NCBI GenBank assembly: GCA_045660445.1
Contig: JAZRDR010000003.1
Span: 58,813 to 122,812, forward strand
Origin: Faeciplasma sp045660445
Lineage (GTDB): Bacteria; Bacillota; Clostridia; Oscillospirales; Ruminococcaceae
Direction of reading: 5' to 3'
DNA: 64,000 nt
Positions 33,601 to 41,547 of this stretch are shown here, one piece after another. Below the pieces are notes generated by a model. The model worked only from the letters and a program-made list of their open reading frames with translations, did no database searches and was not told where the DNA came from. The position numbers were made by a program, and so were the translations under genes. How positions within the stretch are numbered: position 1 is the stretch's first letter; each line of letters starts with the position of its first letter.

Positions 33601-35871
33601 TTAGAGCTTGTTTCTTTGGATCTTGCCGCTTATCGTCTTGGGAAGTTCATCCTTAAACACGACCACTCTCGGGTATTTATAAGGAGCGGTGTGCTGTTTA
33701 ACATATTGCTGAATTTCCTTTTTAAGCTCTTCTGTGCCGACAGTTCCCTTGGTTAAAACGATGCTTGCCTTAACGATCTGTCCCCTGACTTCATCGGGAA
33801 CGGCAGAAACGCCGCATTCCAAAACGTAAGGAAGCTCCATGATAACGGATTCGATCTCGAACGGGCCGATTCTGTATCCCGACGATTTGATAACGTCGTC
33901 GATTCTTGAAACATACCAGAAGTATCCGTCCTCGTCTCGCCAAGCGGTGTCGCCCGTGTGATAAACACCGTCGTGCCAAGCGTCAGAGGTCTTTTCAGCA
34001 TCGCGATAATACTCTTTAAACAGGCCGCAGGGAGCATTCTTGTCGGTGTGGATAACGATCTCGCCAACTTCACCGTCGGGAAGACTGTTTCCGTCGGGGT
34101 CAACAATGTCAACGTCGAACTGAGGGTTAGCCTTACCCATCGAGCCGAGCTTGGGCGTGTCGCCCCAAAGGTTTGCAATGACAAGTGTGGTTTCTGTCTG
34201 GCCGAAGCCTTCCATGATCTCAAGTCCGGTTGCAAGCTTAAACTGCTTGTGAACCTCTGGGTTAAGGGCTTCGCCCGCTGTTGTCATGTGATGGATAGAG
34301 CTTAAGTCGTAATTCGAAAGATCCTCTTTTATCATCATTCTAAGCATTGTGGGCGGAGCGCAGAATGTTGTGATGTTATATTTTGCGAACATCGGCAAAA
34401 TGTCACCGGCATCAAATCTGTCGAAATCATAAACGAACACTGCACCCTCGCACAGCCACTGACCGTAAAGCTTGCCCCAAAGGGATTTGCCCCAGCCAGT
34501 GTCCGAAATTGTAAGATGCAAGCCGTTTCTTTCACAGCAGTGCCAATATTTTGCGGTTACAAAGTGCCCCAAAGCATAGGTGTGCTTGTGTGCCGCCATT
34601 TTGGGATTGCCTGTTGTGCCGGAGGTGAAGAACATAAGCGCCGTGTCGTCGCCTGCGGAGCAATCCTCGGGTCGGTCATATTTTCCTGTAAAGAGGCTGT
34701 ATTCCGCATCGAAATCACGCCAACCCTCGCGGCATCCGCCAACCATTATCTTTGTGATGGGCTGATTTGCCTTTTCGGCTGCTGCAGCCGCGATCTCGGC
34801 AACGTCACCGTCGGCAGTACACAAAATTGCACTTACGCCTGCGGCATTAAATCTATATTCAAAATCGTGTTCTTTAAGCTGATTTGTTGCGGGAATTGCA
34901 ACTGCGCCAAGCTTGTGAAGCGCAACCATTGCAAACCAGAACTGATAATGTCTCTTCAAAACAAGCATGACCTTGTCGCCGCGCTTGATGCCAAGGGACT
35001 TGAGATAGTTAACCGTCTGGTTAGATGCACGCTTGATATCCTTGAACGTGAAACGTCTTTCAACGTGATTTTTGTCAACGTGGATCATTGCAAGCTTGTC
35101 GGGATATTTGTTTGCGATCTCGTCAACAACGTCGAAACCGAAGTTGAAAACGTCGGTATTCTTGAATTCGATGCTCTTAAGCGAATGATTTTCATCTTCG
35201 AAAGTTTTAACAAACTTTTCAGCGATAAGCTTTTCCGAGCTTCCTGCCTTAACAACGCTTGAACGGACAGCTTCCTCCTTAGTGTCGTCACCCGGCAAAA
35301 CAACTGCCACGAAAACGCAGTCGGTGCCGTCAACAGCGATCATTCCGTGAGGAACCGAGGAGTTATAATAGATCGAGTCGCCTTCACGCAAAATTTCAAC
35401 GTGTTTGCCAACCTGAACCTTTAAGCTGCCGCTGATAACAAGGTCGAATTCCTGGCCCGAGTGAGTGTCAAGCTGGATGGGCTGATTCTGATGCTGTGCG
35501 GAATATTCATACTTAACCCAATAAGGCTCGGCGATCTTGTCGCGGAACTTGGGAGCAAGGTTTGCAATGTCAATGCCCTCTTCCTTGGCGGTCTTTTGGC
35601 CCTTGCCCTTGCGAGTTACTGTATATGTTGAGAGTCTTGCCTGGTTGTTACCTTCCAAAAGGTCGGTCAGATCGACACCGAACGCAAGCGCACACTTGTG
35701 AATGAAGCTAAACGGCAGGTCAGCACCTGCGTTTTCATATATTACATAAGCTTCTTCGCTAACTTCGGTCTTCTCAGCCATCTCCAATGTGGTCCAGCCC
35801 ATAATTTCGCGCATTTCCTTAATTCGTGAAGCGATCTCCATAAGCTGATTGGAAGTTTGGTTGTTAGTCAT
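33601..35871 (-). CDS. HTH-cupin-acyl-CoA synthetase fusion 2 (Ile T-box)
   Basis: 756-residue paralogue of the 30944-33232 protein with the same order: HTH (about 10-70), cupin (QLDTHSGQEFDLVISGSLK; VPHGMIAVDG), AMP-forming synthetase (FFTSGTTGNPKMAAHKHTY; GFGQTETT; PKTISGKIQRNKL). Long stretches are identical to its neighbour, so this is a tandem duplication that includes the leader. The start at 35871 follows GAAAGGAGAACTGCAAA. It has its own T-box, read as AUC, and is followed by the promoter of T-box 1 only a few bases after its stop. Likely activates a branched acid such as 2-methylbutyrate (inference). Confidence 0.9.
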   Translation of the reverse strand: MTNNQTSNQLMEIASRIKEMREIMGWTTLEMAEKTEVSEEAYVIYENAGADLPFSFIHKCALAFGVDLTDLLEGNNQARLSTYTVTRKGKGQKTAKEEGIDIANLAPKFRDKIAEPYWVKYEYSAQHQNQPIQLDTHSGQEFDLVISGSLKVQVGKHVEILREGDSIYYNSSVPHGMIAVDGTDCVFVAVVLPGDDTKEEAVRSSVVKAGSSEKLIAEKFVKTFEDENHSLKSIEFKNTDVFNFGFDVVDEIANKYPDKLAMIHVDKNHVERRFTFKDIKRASNQTVNYLKSLGIKRGDKVMLVLKRHYQFWFAMVALHKLGAVAIPATNQLKEHDFEYRFNAAGVSAILCTADGDVAEIAAAAAEKANQPITKIMVGGCREGWRDFDAEYSLFTGKYDRPEDCSAGDDTALMFFTSGTTGNPKMAAHKHTYALGHFVTAKYWHCCERNGLHLTISDTGWGKSLWGKLYGQWLCEGAVFVYDFDRFDAGDILPMFAKYNITTFCAPPTMLRMMIKEDLSNYDLSSIHHMTTAGEALNPEVHKQFKLATGLEIMEGFGQTETTLVIANLWGDTPKLGSMGKANPQFDVDIVDPDGNSLPDGEVGEIVIHTDKNAPCGLFKEYYRDAEKTSDAWHDGVYHTGDTAWRDEDGYFWYVSRIDDVIKSSGYRIGPFEIESVIMELPYVLECGVSAVPDEVRGQIVKASIVLTKGTVGTEELKKEIQQYVKQHTAPYKYPRVVVFKDELPKTISGKIQRNKL

Positions 35872-35904
35872 TTTGCAGTTCTCCTTTCGAAAGATTAGAC
35901 GAAC

Positions 35905-36192
35905 AAAAAAGCCCGTCTCAAATTCAATAACTTGAGACGAGCTGATAAGATCATACCCGCGGTACCACTCAAATTGCGTGAAATTCACGCCCCTCAGGCT
36001 CAAACAAGCCATATGCATTAACGCAGCAATCACGAAAGACGCCTACACGGTTTTCACGTTCGGATCTTCAGCTCAGAAGTGATGGGAAATGTTAAATATC
36101 TGTCGGCTTGCACCAAACCCGACTCGCTGAAAGACATTTTTGCAACAGTTCCGTCTTCGTCACAGCTTTTAATACTTTAATGTGATATATTA
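35905..36192 (-). ncRNA. T-box leader, specifier AUC (Ile)
   Basis: T-box core GAGTGGTACCGCGGG (35956-35970); terminator GCTCGTCTCAA / TTTGAGACGGGC plus T6 (35905-35942). Stem I pairs GAAG with CUUC and GGAA-UGUU with AACA-UUCC, leaving CAUCA. The specifier AUC is at 36081-36083, 6 nt before GAG. The 3' half is nearly identical to T-box 1. Confidence 0.87.
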
Positions 36193-36198
36193 AAATCA

Positions 36199-36227
36199 AT
36201 TTTACCAAATCAAGCCTATGTTGTCAA
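36199..36227 (-). promoter_or_regulatory. Promoter of T-box 2
   Basis: On the minus strand TTGACA (36222-36227), 17-bp spacer, TAAAAT (36199-36204). The -35 overlaps the amidohydrolase stop. Confidence 0.8.
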
Positions 36228-37045
36228 CCATCATTTTCAACACAATTGAGCTTGATATTGAAAAGCTTTTGTGCATTTTTGTACAAGATAAGTTCGCGTT
36301 CTTCTTCGGTCAAATCCAAAGCATTAAAACGCTTCATTTCTTCGGCAATGTCCCACATGGGATAGTCGGTGCCGTAGATGACCTTATCTGCACCGTAACG
36401 CCTTATAAGCTCGGTAACCTTCTCGCTCGGCAAGAACGCCATGCTTGAAGAGCAGTCGACATAAAAATTCGGCTCACCCGCAAGCTCGTTCGTGGCATCC
36501 TCCCACATCGAGTATCCGCCCAAGTGTGCACCGATAACGGTGAGGTTTTTATATATCTCCAAAATCGGCTTGATGCGGTTGGGATTTGAATAGTCATATC
36601 TTGTGTCGCCGGTGTGGAACAAAACAGGAAGGCCCTTCTTCTCGCAAAGCTCGTATATCTTCAAGCAGCGGTAATCATCAACCTTAAAGCCTTGAATATC
36701 AGGGTGAAGCTTAACTCCCCTTAAATCAAGGGAGATAAGATGCTCAACGTCGCCTTCTAAGTCCTCGCTGTCGGGATGAAGTGTGCCAAGACCTGTGAAT
36801 CTTTCGGGATTTAAGGCCACGGTGCGTGCGATAAATTCGTTTATCGAGTGTGTCTGGCTTGGCTTTGTTGCCACCGAGAAGATAAGGCTGTGGGTGATCC
36901 CCGCCTTATCGGCATCGGCAAGCATCGTATCCAATCTGCCGTCATAATTCATGTCTATCCCGTAAAACTCACCGATAGCCAAAGCGGCTTTTTGTGCGAT
37001 CTTCTCGGGATAAACGTGACAGTGGCAGTCTATTATATGATTCAT
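36224..37045 (-). CDS. Amidohydrolase family protein (ACMSD-like TIM barrel)
   Basis: 273-residue metal-dependent hydrolase or decarboxylase of the Amidohydro_2 type. Metal ligands: HxH in IDCHCHVYPEK, GVKLHPDIQG, LFHTGDTRYD and VIGAHLGGY, with the final Asp in VIYGTDYPM. Start at 37045 set by AAAGGAATGATCTTAAA. Third gene after a LeuA-like protein and a TIM-barrel/acyl-CoA synthetase fusion (16 bp gap), so presumably under the Leu T-box. Reaction unknown; related enzymes decarboxylate or hydrolyse small carboxylic acids. Confidence 0.82.
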   Translation of the reverse strand: MNHIIDCHCHVYPEKIAQKAALAIGEFYGIDMNYDGRLDTMLADADKAGITHSLIFSVATKPSQTHSINEFIARTVALNPERFTGLGTLHPDSEDLEGDVEHLISLDLRGVKLHPDIQGFKVDDYRCLKIYELCEKKGLPVLFHTGDTRYDYSNPNRIKPILEIYKNLTVIGAHLGGYSMWEDATNELAGEPNFYVDCSSSMAFLPSEKVTELIRRYGADKVIYGTDYPMWDIAEEMKRFNALDLTEEERELILYKNAQKLFNIKLNCVENDG

Positions 37046-37061
37046 TTTAAGATCATTCCTT

Positions 37062-39521
37062 TTATTTTTCAATGCCCAAAACCGCAACCGATTCATCTCG
37101 CATTTTGTATTTTAAGATCTTGCCTGCGGCATTCATCGGGAAGGTTTTTGTAAAGATAAAGTATCTGGGGACCTTATGGCGTGCCATATTCGAGTTGCCG
37201 TATTCGATCATATCCTCGACAGTGGCTTCTTCGCCATCCTTAAGGATTATCCAAGCGCAAGCTTCTTCGCCGTAACGCTTGTCGGGAACGCCAACGACCT
37301 GAACGTCTTCAACCTTGGGATGAGTAAGATAGAACTCCTCGATCTCACGGGGATATAAGTTTTCGCCGCCGCGAATTATCATATCCTTAAGTCTGCCTGT
37401 TATCTTATAATATCCGTCTTCAGTTCGGCAGGCAATGTCGCCCGAATGAAGCCACCCCTCTTTATCAATGGCCAAAGCTGTTGCTCTGGGCATTTTGTAA
37501 TAGCCCTTCATGATGTTAAAGCCGCGTGCAACGAACTCGCCGTTTTCACCGTCGGGCAGATCCTCGCCCGTTTCGGGATCGATTATCTTGCACTCAACGC
37601 CCGGGAATGCCGAGCCGACAGTCTCAACACGGTGCCAAAGGTCTTCATTAACCTCGCCCATCGTGCATCCGGGAGAGGCTTCGGTCTGACCGTATACCGA
37701 GATTATCTCGCGCATATTCATTTCGTCTGCGGCACGGCGCATTAAATCTGCAGGGCAGTTTGCACCCGCCATGATTCCCGTTCTCATATAAGAGAAGTCG
37801 GTCTTTGCGAAATCCTCGTGTCCAAACATTGCAATAAACATTGTGGGAACGCCGTTAAAGCAGGTTATATGCTCGTCGTTAACACAAGCAAGCGACGATT
37901 TCGGCGAGAAATAAGGCATTGGGCAAAGTGTTCCGCCGTGAGTCATCATCGAAGTCATCGACAATACCATGCCAAAGCAATGGAACATCGGCACCTGGAT
38001 CATCATTCTGTCGGCAGTGGAAAGGTCCATTCTGTCGCCGATAGTTTTGCCGTTATTTATAATATTTGAATGTGTGAGCATTACACCCTTAGGGAAGCCT
38101 GTTGTGCCCGAGGTGTATTGCATATTTGCAACGTCATCCGGCTTAACCATAGCTGCGCGGCGTCTTACCTCCTCCTGAGGGACCATATCCGCGCGCTCGA
38201 GCATCTTTTCCCAAGTTAAAGCTCCGTCCATCTCGAATCCGACGGTGATGACGTTTCTTAAGAAGGGCAAAGCCTTTGAATAAAGCGGATCGCCCGGCTT
38301 TGAGTTTTTAAGCTCGGGGCAAAGCTCTTCCATGATCTCTTTATAGTTCGAGTCCTTGCAGGAATCGATCATTACAAGAGTGTGAGTGTCAGACTGGCGA
38401 AAGAGATATTCAGCCTCGTGAATTTTATAAGCGGTGTTGACGGTTACCAACACAGCGCCTATCTTTGTTGCAGCCCAGAACGTTAAGAACCACTGAGGTA
38501 TGTTTGTTGCCCAAATGGAAACGTGATGACCGGGCTCAACACCCAAAGAAACAAGTGCGCGTGCAACACGGTCAACGTCCTCTCTGAACTGCGAATAGGT
38601 TCGGGTATAGTCAAGTGTTGTGTATTTAAAAGCATATTGGTCGGGATAAGTTTCGGCAACGTGATCCAAAACCTGAGAGAAGGTCTTGTCCAAAAGCTCA
38701 TACTTCTTCCAAGGGAAGGTGCCTGTTTTTGCACGGTTATAGTGAAGCGATGCTTTTTTAAAGGTCGATGCCGTTTTTGAGGAGATAAAGCTTGCAAAGT
38801 GAGTTAAAACGATGTCGGGATCTTTGATCTCGTCATTCCAAGCGCATTCACACGCACCGTCGAAATTAAGGGAGCGCAAAGCATCTAAAATCTCACCAAC
38901 GGGCAAGTCACCCTCGCCGATAAGGACGTTTTTGCCGTCACTCATATCGCCCAAGCGAACGTATCCGATATATGCGCCAAGGTTTGTTATGGTATCCTCG
39001 GCAGATTCCTTTGCTTTAAAATAGGTTTCTCTTACGTTCCAGCAAGCGCCCATCGCACGGGACCCGAATTTTCTGAAGACCTTAACGAGCTTTAAGGTGT
39101 CGGCATAGTCGCCGACCGAGTCCATCAAAATGCGGACACCCTCTTTTTCAGCCTCTTTAACAGCAGGCATAAGGATAGCCTTCAAGTCATCAGAGCTTAT
39201 CTTAACGCTTGCGTGAACGATGACGTTTTTGATTCCCGCATCAGCAGCTGCCGATACGTATTCGCAAATATCGTCAGCCTTCGCCTCACCTGATGAGAGG
39301 TCAACGGGATAAGTAAGCGCCGCAGCCTCGATATGACGGTTTATAAGCTTTCTTTTGGCATCTGCACGGGAGAAAGAAGAGAACAATCCGTCCTTGTGGG
39401 AATCCCTTGCGTTGTTTAAATCGCATATCTCGATGCAGTTAAAGCCATATCCCAAAGCTGTATCGCACAACTCTAAAAACGAAGCAGTTTTAACATTGGC
39501 AGTTGAAAATGAAAGTTTCAT
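37062..39521 (-). CDS. Xylose-isomerase-like TIM barrel fused to an AMP-forming acyl-CoA synthetase
   Basis: 819-residue two-part protein. Residues 1-255 resemble the sugar phosphate isomerase/epimerase (AP endonuclease 2) barrel, with VIVHASVKI, GVRILMDSVGDYADTL and GEGDLPVGEIL. Residues 270-819 are a fatty-acyl-CoA ligase: YTSGTTGFPKGVMLTHSN, VYGQTEASPG, WLHSGDIACRTEDGYY, GRLKDMIIRGGENLYP and the catalytic Lys in NAAGKILKYKMR. It lies 18 bp downstream of the LeuA-like gene under the Leu (CUC) T-box. The ligase is of a different subfamily from the two HTH-cupin synthetases. Role of the barrel is unknown; the ligase may activate isovalerate (inference). Confidence 0.87.
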   Translation of the reverse strand: MKLSFSTANVKTASFLELCDTALGYGFNCIEICDLNNARDSHKDGLFSSFSRADAKRKLINRHIEAAALTYPVDLSSGEAKADDICEYVSAAADAGIKNVIVHASVKISSDDLKAILMPAVKEAEKEGVRILMDSVGDYADTLKLVKVFRKFGSRAMGACWNVRETYFKAKESAEDTITNLGAYIGYVRLGDMSDGKNVLIGEGDLPVGEILDALRSLNFDGACECAWNDEIKDPDIVLTHFASFISSKTASTFKKASLHYNRAKTGTFPWKKYELLDKTFSQVLDHVAETYPDQYAFKYTTLDYTRTYSQFREDVDRVARALVSLGVEPGHHVSIWATNIPQWFLTFWAATKIGAVLVTVNTAYKIHEAEYLFRQSDTHTLVMIDSCKDSNYKEIMEELCPELKNSKPGDPLYSKALPFLRNVITVGFEMDGALTWEKMLERADMVPQEEVRRRAAMVKPDDVANMQYTSGTTGFPKGVMLTHSNIINNGKTIGDRMDLSTADRMMIQVPMFHCFGMVLSMTSMMTHGGTLCPMPYFSPKSSLACVNDEHITCFNGVPTMFIAMFGHEDFAKTDFSYMRTGIMAGANCPADLMRRAADEMNMREIISVYGQTEASPGCTMGEVNEDLWHRVETVGSAFPGVECKIIDPETGEDLPDGENGEFVARGFNIMKGYYKMPRATALAIDKEGWLHSGDIACRTEDGYYKITGRLKDMIIRGGENLYPREIEEFYLTHPKVEDVQVVGVPDKRYGEEACAWIILKDGEEATVEDMIEYGNSNMARHKVPRYFIFTKTFPMNAAGKILKYKMRDESVAVLGIEK

Positions 39522-39539
39522 GCTGTATCACCTTTAACG

Positions 39540-40919
39540 TTAGTTTTCGCTGTAAACTATCTTGTTCAAAGCGTTCACGTAAGCTCTTATAGAAGCGCCG
39601 ATAATGTCGGTGGAGATGCCGTTGCCCGAATAGAGCTTGCCGTTTGCGCGAAGCTTAACGATAGCCTCGCCCACGGCTTCCTTGCCCTGAGTTACTGCTG
39701 TGATCTTGAAATCGTCAAGCTCATAGTGGTGGCCGATAATAGTCTCGATAGCTTTAAACGAAGCGTCGATAGGGCCTTCACCGGTTGCAACGCCCGAAAG
39801 CTTTTCGCCGTTTTTAACAAGGGTTATATTGCTCATCGCAGGGATGATATTTCCACAGTTTGCGACATAGCTTTCCAAGTGATAGGTCGAGGGGGCCTGC
39901 ATTGCGCTTGAAGCGATAACAGCCTCGAATTCCTTTGCGGAGATCTCTTTTCTCTGGCGTGCAAGGCGCTGGAATTCTTCATAAACCCTGCCCTTATCCT
40001 CGTCGGAAAGGTCATAACCCAAATTATATGCAGCTTCGCAAATTTCGGGATAAGATGCGGTTGCCGAAAGGGTGAATTCGTCAGTATTAAGCATTTCGGT
40101 GCTTGCCTTGTCGCTCTTTGCGCTGTCGAAGATGCTTCTGAGTGATGCCATATCGTGGTGACATCTTGTCAGATCCACGTTGATGCCGACACCGCTTTCC
40201 ACACCCTTGATCTTAACGATCTGTGCAAAGCTGTCCATTGCAAGGCGCGAGCCGACGACTGAGGTCTTAACACCGTCAGCTCCTGCGTTCACAGCGGCAA
40301 CAGCGCAAGCGGGCGCCATTCCTATATCATTCGAGGGGACGACCGACACCTTGATATCGCACTGAGACTTGATCGCTCTTATCAGGTCGGCAAAATCCTC
40401 AGGGAAGTAAATGCCTGCATCGTCGCAAACGGTTACGCCTTCAGCGCCTGCTTCCTTTGCGGCCTTGCAAAGAGCGATGATGAAATCACGCTCTGCACGG
40501 CTGGCATCAAGGGCAACAAGCTCGACATGATCGCACTTTTCCTTTGCGAGCTTGATCATATTCTGCGCCGCAGAAAGCATTTTGGGAGCTTTCATGTGGT
40601 GGATATATTCCATTCCGACTGTGGAAGTGGGAATCTCTATCTGAAGGCAGGGGTTAACAGCGTTCTTGACACAGTTCCATGCGTTTTCCAGCGAGCTTGC
40701 GTCAAGTCCCACGGGAATGCAAACGCTTGCATTTTTAATGCTTGTTGCAATTGTTTGAGCGACAACAGCCTCTTCCCTGCTACCCGAGGGGGCAGGCAAT
40801 TCGATAGCGTCTGCTCCCAAGCTGTCCATCATCTTTGCAACGGCAGCTTTTTCTCTGAAAGTTAATGCGCTTGCCTGTGCGGATTTAAGTGTGATGTCAT
40901 AAACGCTTACGGTTTTCAT
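39540..40919 (-). CDS. Isopropylmalate synthase-like protein lacking metal-binding histidines
   Basis: 459 residues: an HMGL-like barrel (1-310) and a C-terminal LeuA dimer/allosteric domain (GEGPIDASFKAIETII then LYSGNGISTDIIGASIRAYV), so it descends from 2-isopropylmalate synthase. The active site is altered. The usual DTTLRDGEQ reads YDITLKSAQ, and the metal motif SVHxHND reads SVVPSND, so the two His are V194 and S196. Asp8 remains. Catalysis of the normal reaction is doubtful; a leucine-binding regulator or new enzyme are options. It is the first gene after a T-box whose specifier is a Leu codon. Start ATG follows AAGGAAGGTAAAGAAT. Confidence 0.85.
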   Translation of the reverse strand: MKTVSVYDITLKSAQASALTFREKAAVAKMMDSLGADAIELPAPSGSREEAVVAQTIATSIKNASVCIPVGLDASSLENAWNCVKNAVNPCLQIEIPTSTVGMEYIHHMKAPKMLSAAQNMIKLAKEKCDHVELVALDASRAERDFIIALCKAAKEAGAEGVTVCDDAGIYFPEDFADLIRAIKSQCDIKVSVVPSNDIGMAPACAVAAVNAGADGVKTSVVGSRLAMDSFAQIVKIKGVESGVGINVDLTRCHHDMASLRSIFDSAKSDKASTEMLNTDEFTLSATASYPEICEAAYNLGYDLSDEDKGRVYEEFQRLARQRKEISAKEFEAVIASSAMQAPSTYHLESYVANCGNIIPAMSNITLVKNGEKLSGVATGEGPIDASFKAIETIIGHHYELDDFKITAVTQGKEAVGEAIVKLRANGKLYSGNGISTDIIGASIRAYVNALNKIVYSEN

Positions 40920-40968
40920 ATTCTTTACCTTCCTTTAAATTAAAAGATGATTTGTCTGAAATGTAAAA

Positions 40969-41256
40969 CAAAAAAGCAGCCGTCAAGACACTTTTGTCTT
41001 AAACTGCTGCGGGATGATTAATAAATAATTAACCACGGTACCACCCGTATTGCCGATTTGAAATCGACCTCTCGTGGACTCAGACAAGTCCAAAGCCTGA
41101 TAACGGTGCTTACCCCGTAGATCATTACTTGCTCGTTTGAAAAGCTTTCACAGTCTCCGCTCGGATAGGAGTGGCAATTAAACCTCTTGCTGTCTTGCAC
41201 CTGCCGACAGCTCTCTGAAAAGATTTATTAAATGCCGATTATCTTCACAGCGTTTG
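40969..41256 (-). ncRNA. T-box leader, specifier CUC (Leu)
   Basis: T-box core CGGGTGGTACCGTGG near 41032-41046; terminator hairpin GCAGC...GCTGC plus T6 (40969-41010). CAGAGAGCTGTC and GGTGCAAGACAG mark the stem I apex. GGCA/UGCC and GAUA/UAUC frame ACUCC, so the specifier is CUC at 41169-41171, 6 nt before GAG. It controls the LeuA-like / synthetase fusion / amidohydrolase operon. Confidence 0.9.
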
Positions 41257-41262
41257 ACAAAG

Positions 41263-41291
41263 ATTTTATCACAGATAAAACGTTTTGTCAA
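41263..41291 (-). promoter_or_regulatory. Promoter of T-box 3
   Basis: On the minus strand TTGACA (41286-41291), 17-bp spacer, TAAAAT (41263-41268). About 80 bp from the divergent pyr promoter. Confidence 0.82.
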
Positions 41292-41372
41292 CTATTAAAG
41301 CTTTAGAAATTTAAAGCGCTTGGGTTACAATCTTTCGTGTCAATTGTCGTCTGTTTTTGTAGCATATCACTA

Positions 41373-41401
41373 TTGACAACCGACCCTAATTTTTATATAA
41401 T
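41373..41401 (+). promoter_or_regulatory. Consensus promoter of the pyr operon
   Basis: TTGACA (41373-41378), 17-bp spacer, TATAAT (41396-41401). Start of a leader of about 140 nt before pyrC. Confidence 0.87.
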
Positions 41402-41407
41402 AAATAA

Positions 41408-41531
41408 GGTCTTTAAGATCGGTACAGAGATGCCGGCAAGATAAACATAATTTAAGATATTTAAGCTTTGACAAGACTGTACAAAGCTTGCTGTGTTATG
41501 GGATCTTGTCTTGGGCAGGGTCTTATTTTTG
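41408..41531 (+). promoter_or_regulatory. Attenuator-like leader of the pyr operon
   Basis: Two mutually exclusive perfect hairpins: AAGCTTTG (41463-41470) with CAAAGCTT (41482-41489), and GACAAGA (41470-41476) with TCTTGTC (41504-41510). The latter is followed by GGGCAGGGTCTTATTTTTG. An upstream small hairpin CGG-TACAGAGATG-CCG (41420-41435) resembles the CAGAGA part of PyrR binding loops. Regulation by UMP/PyrR is a guess; no pyrR is in the window. Confidence 0.5.
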
Positions 41532-41547
41532 TATATGGAGGTTAATT

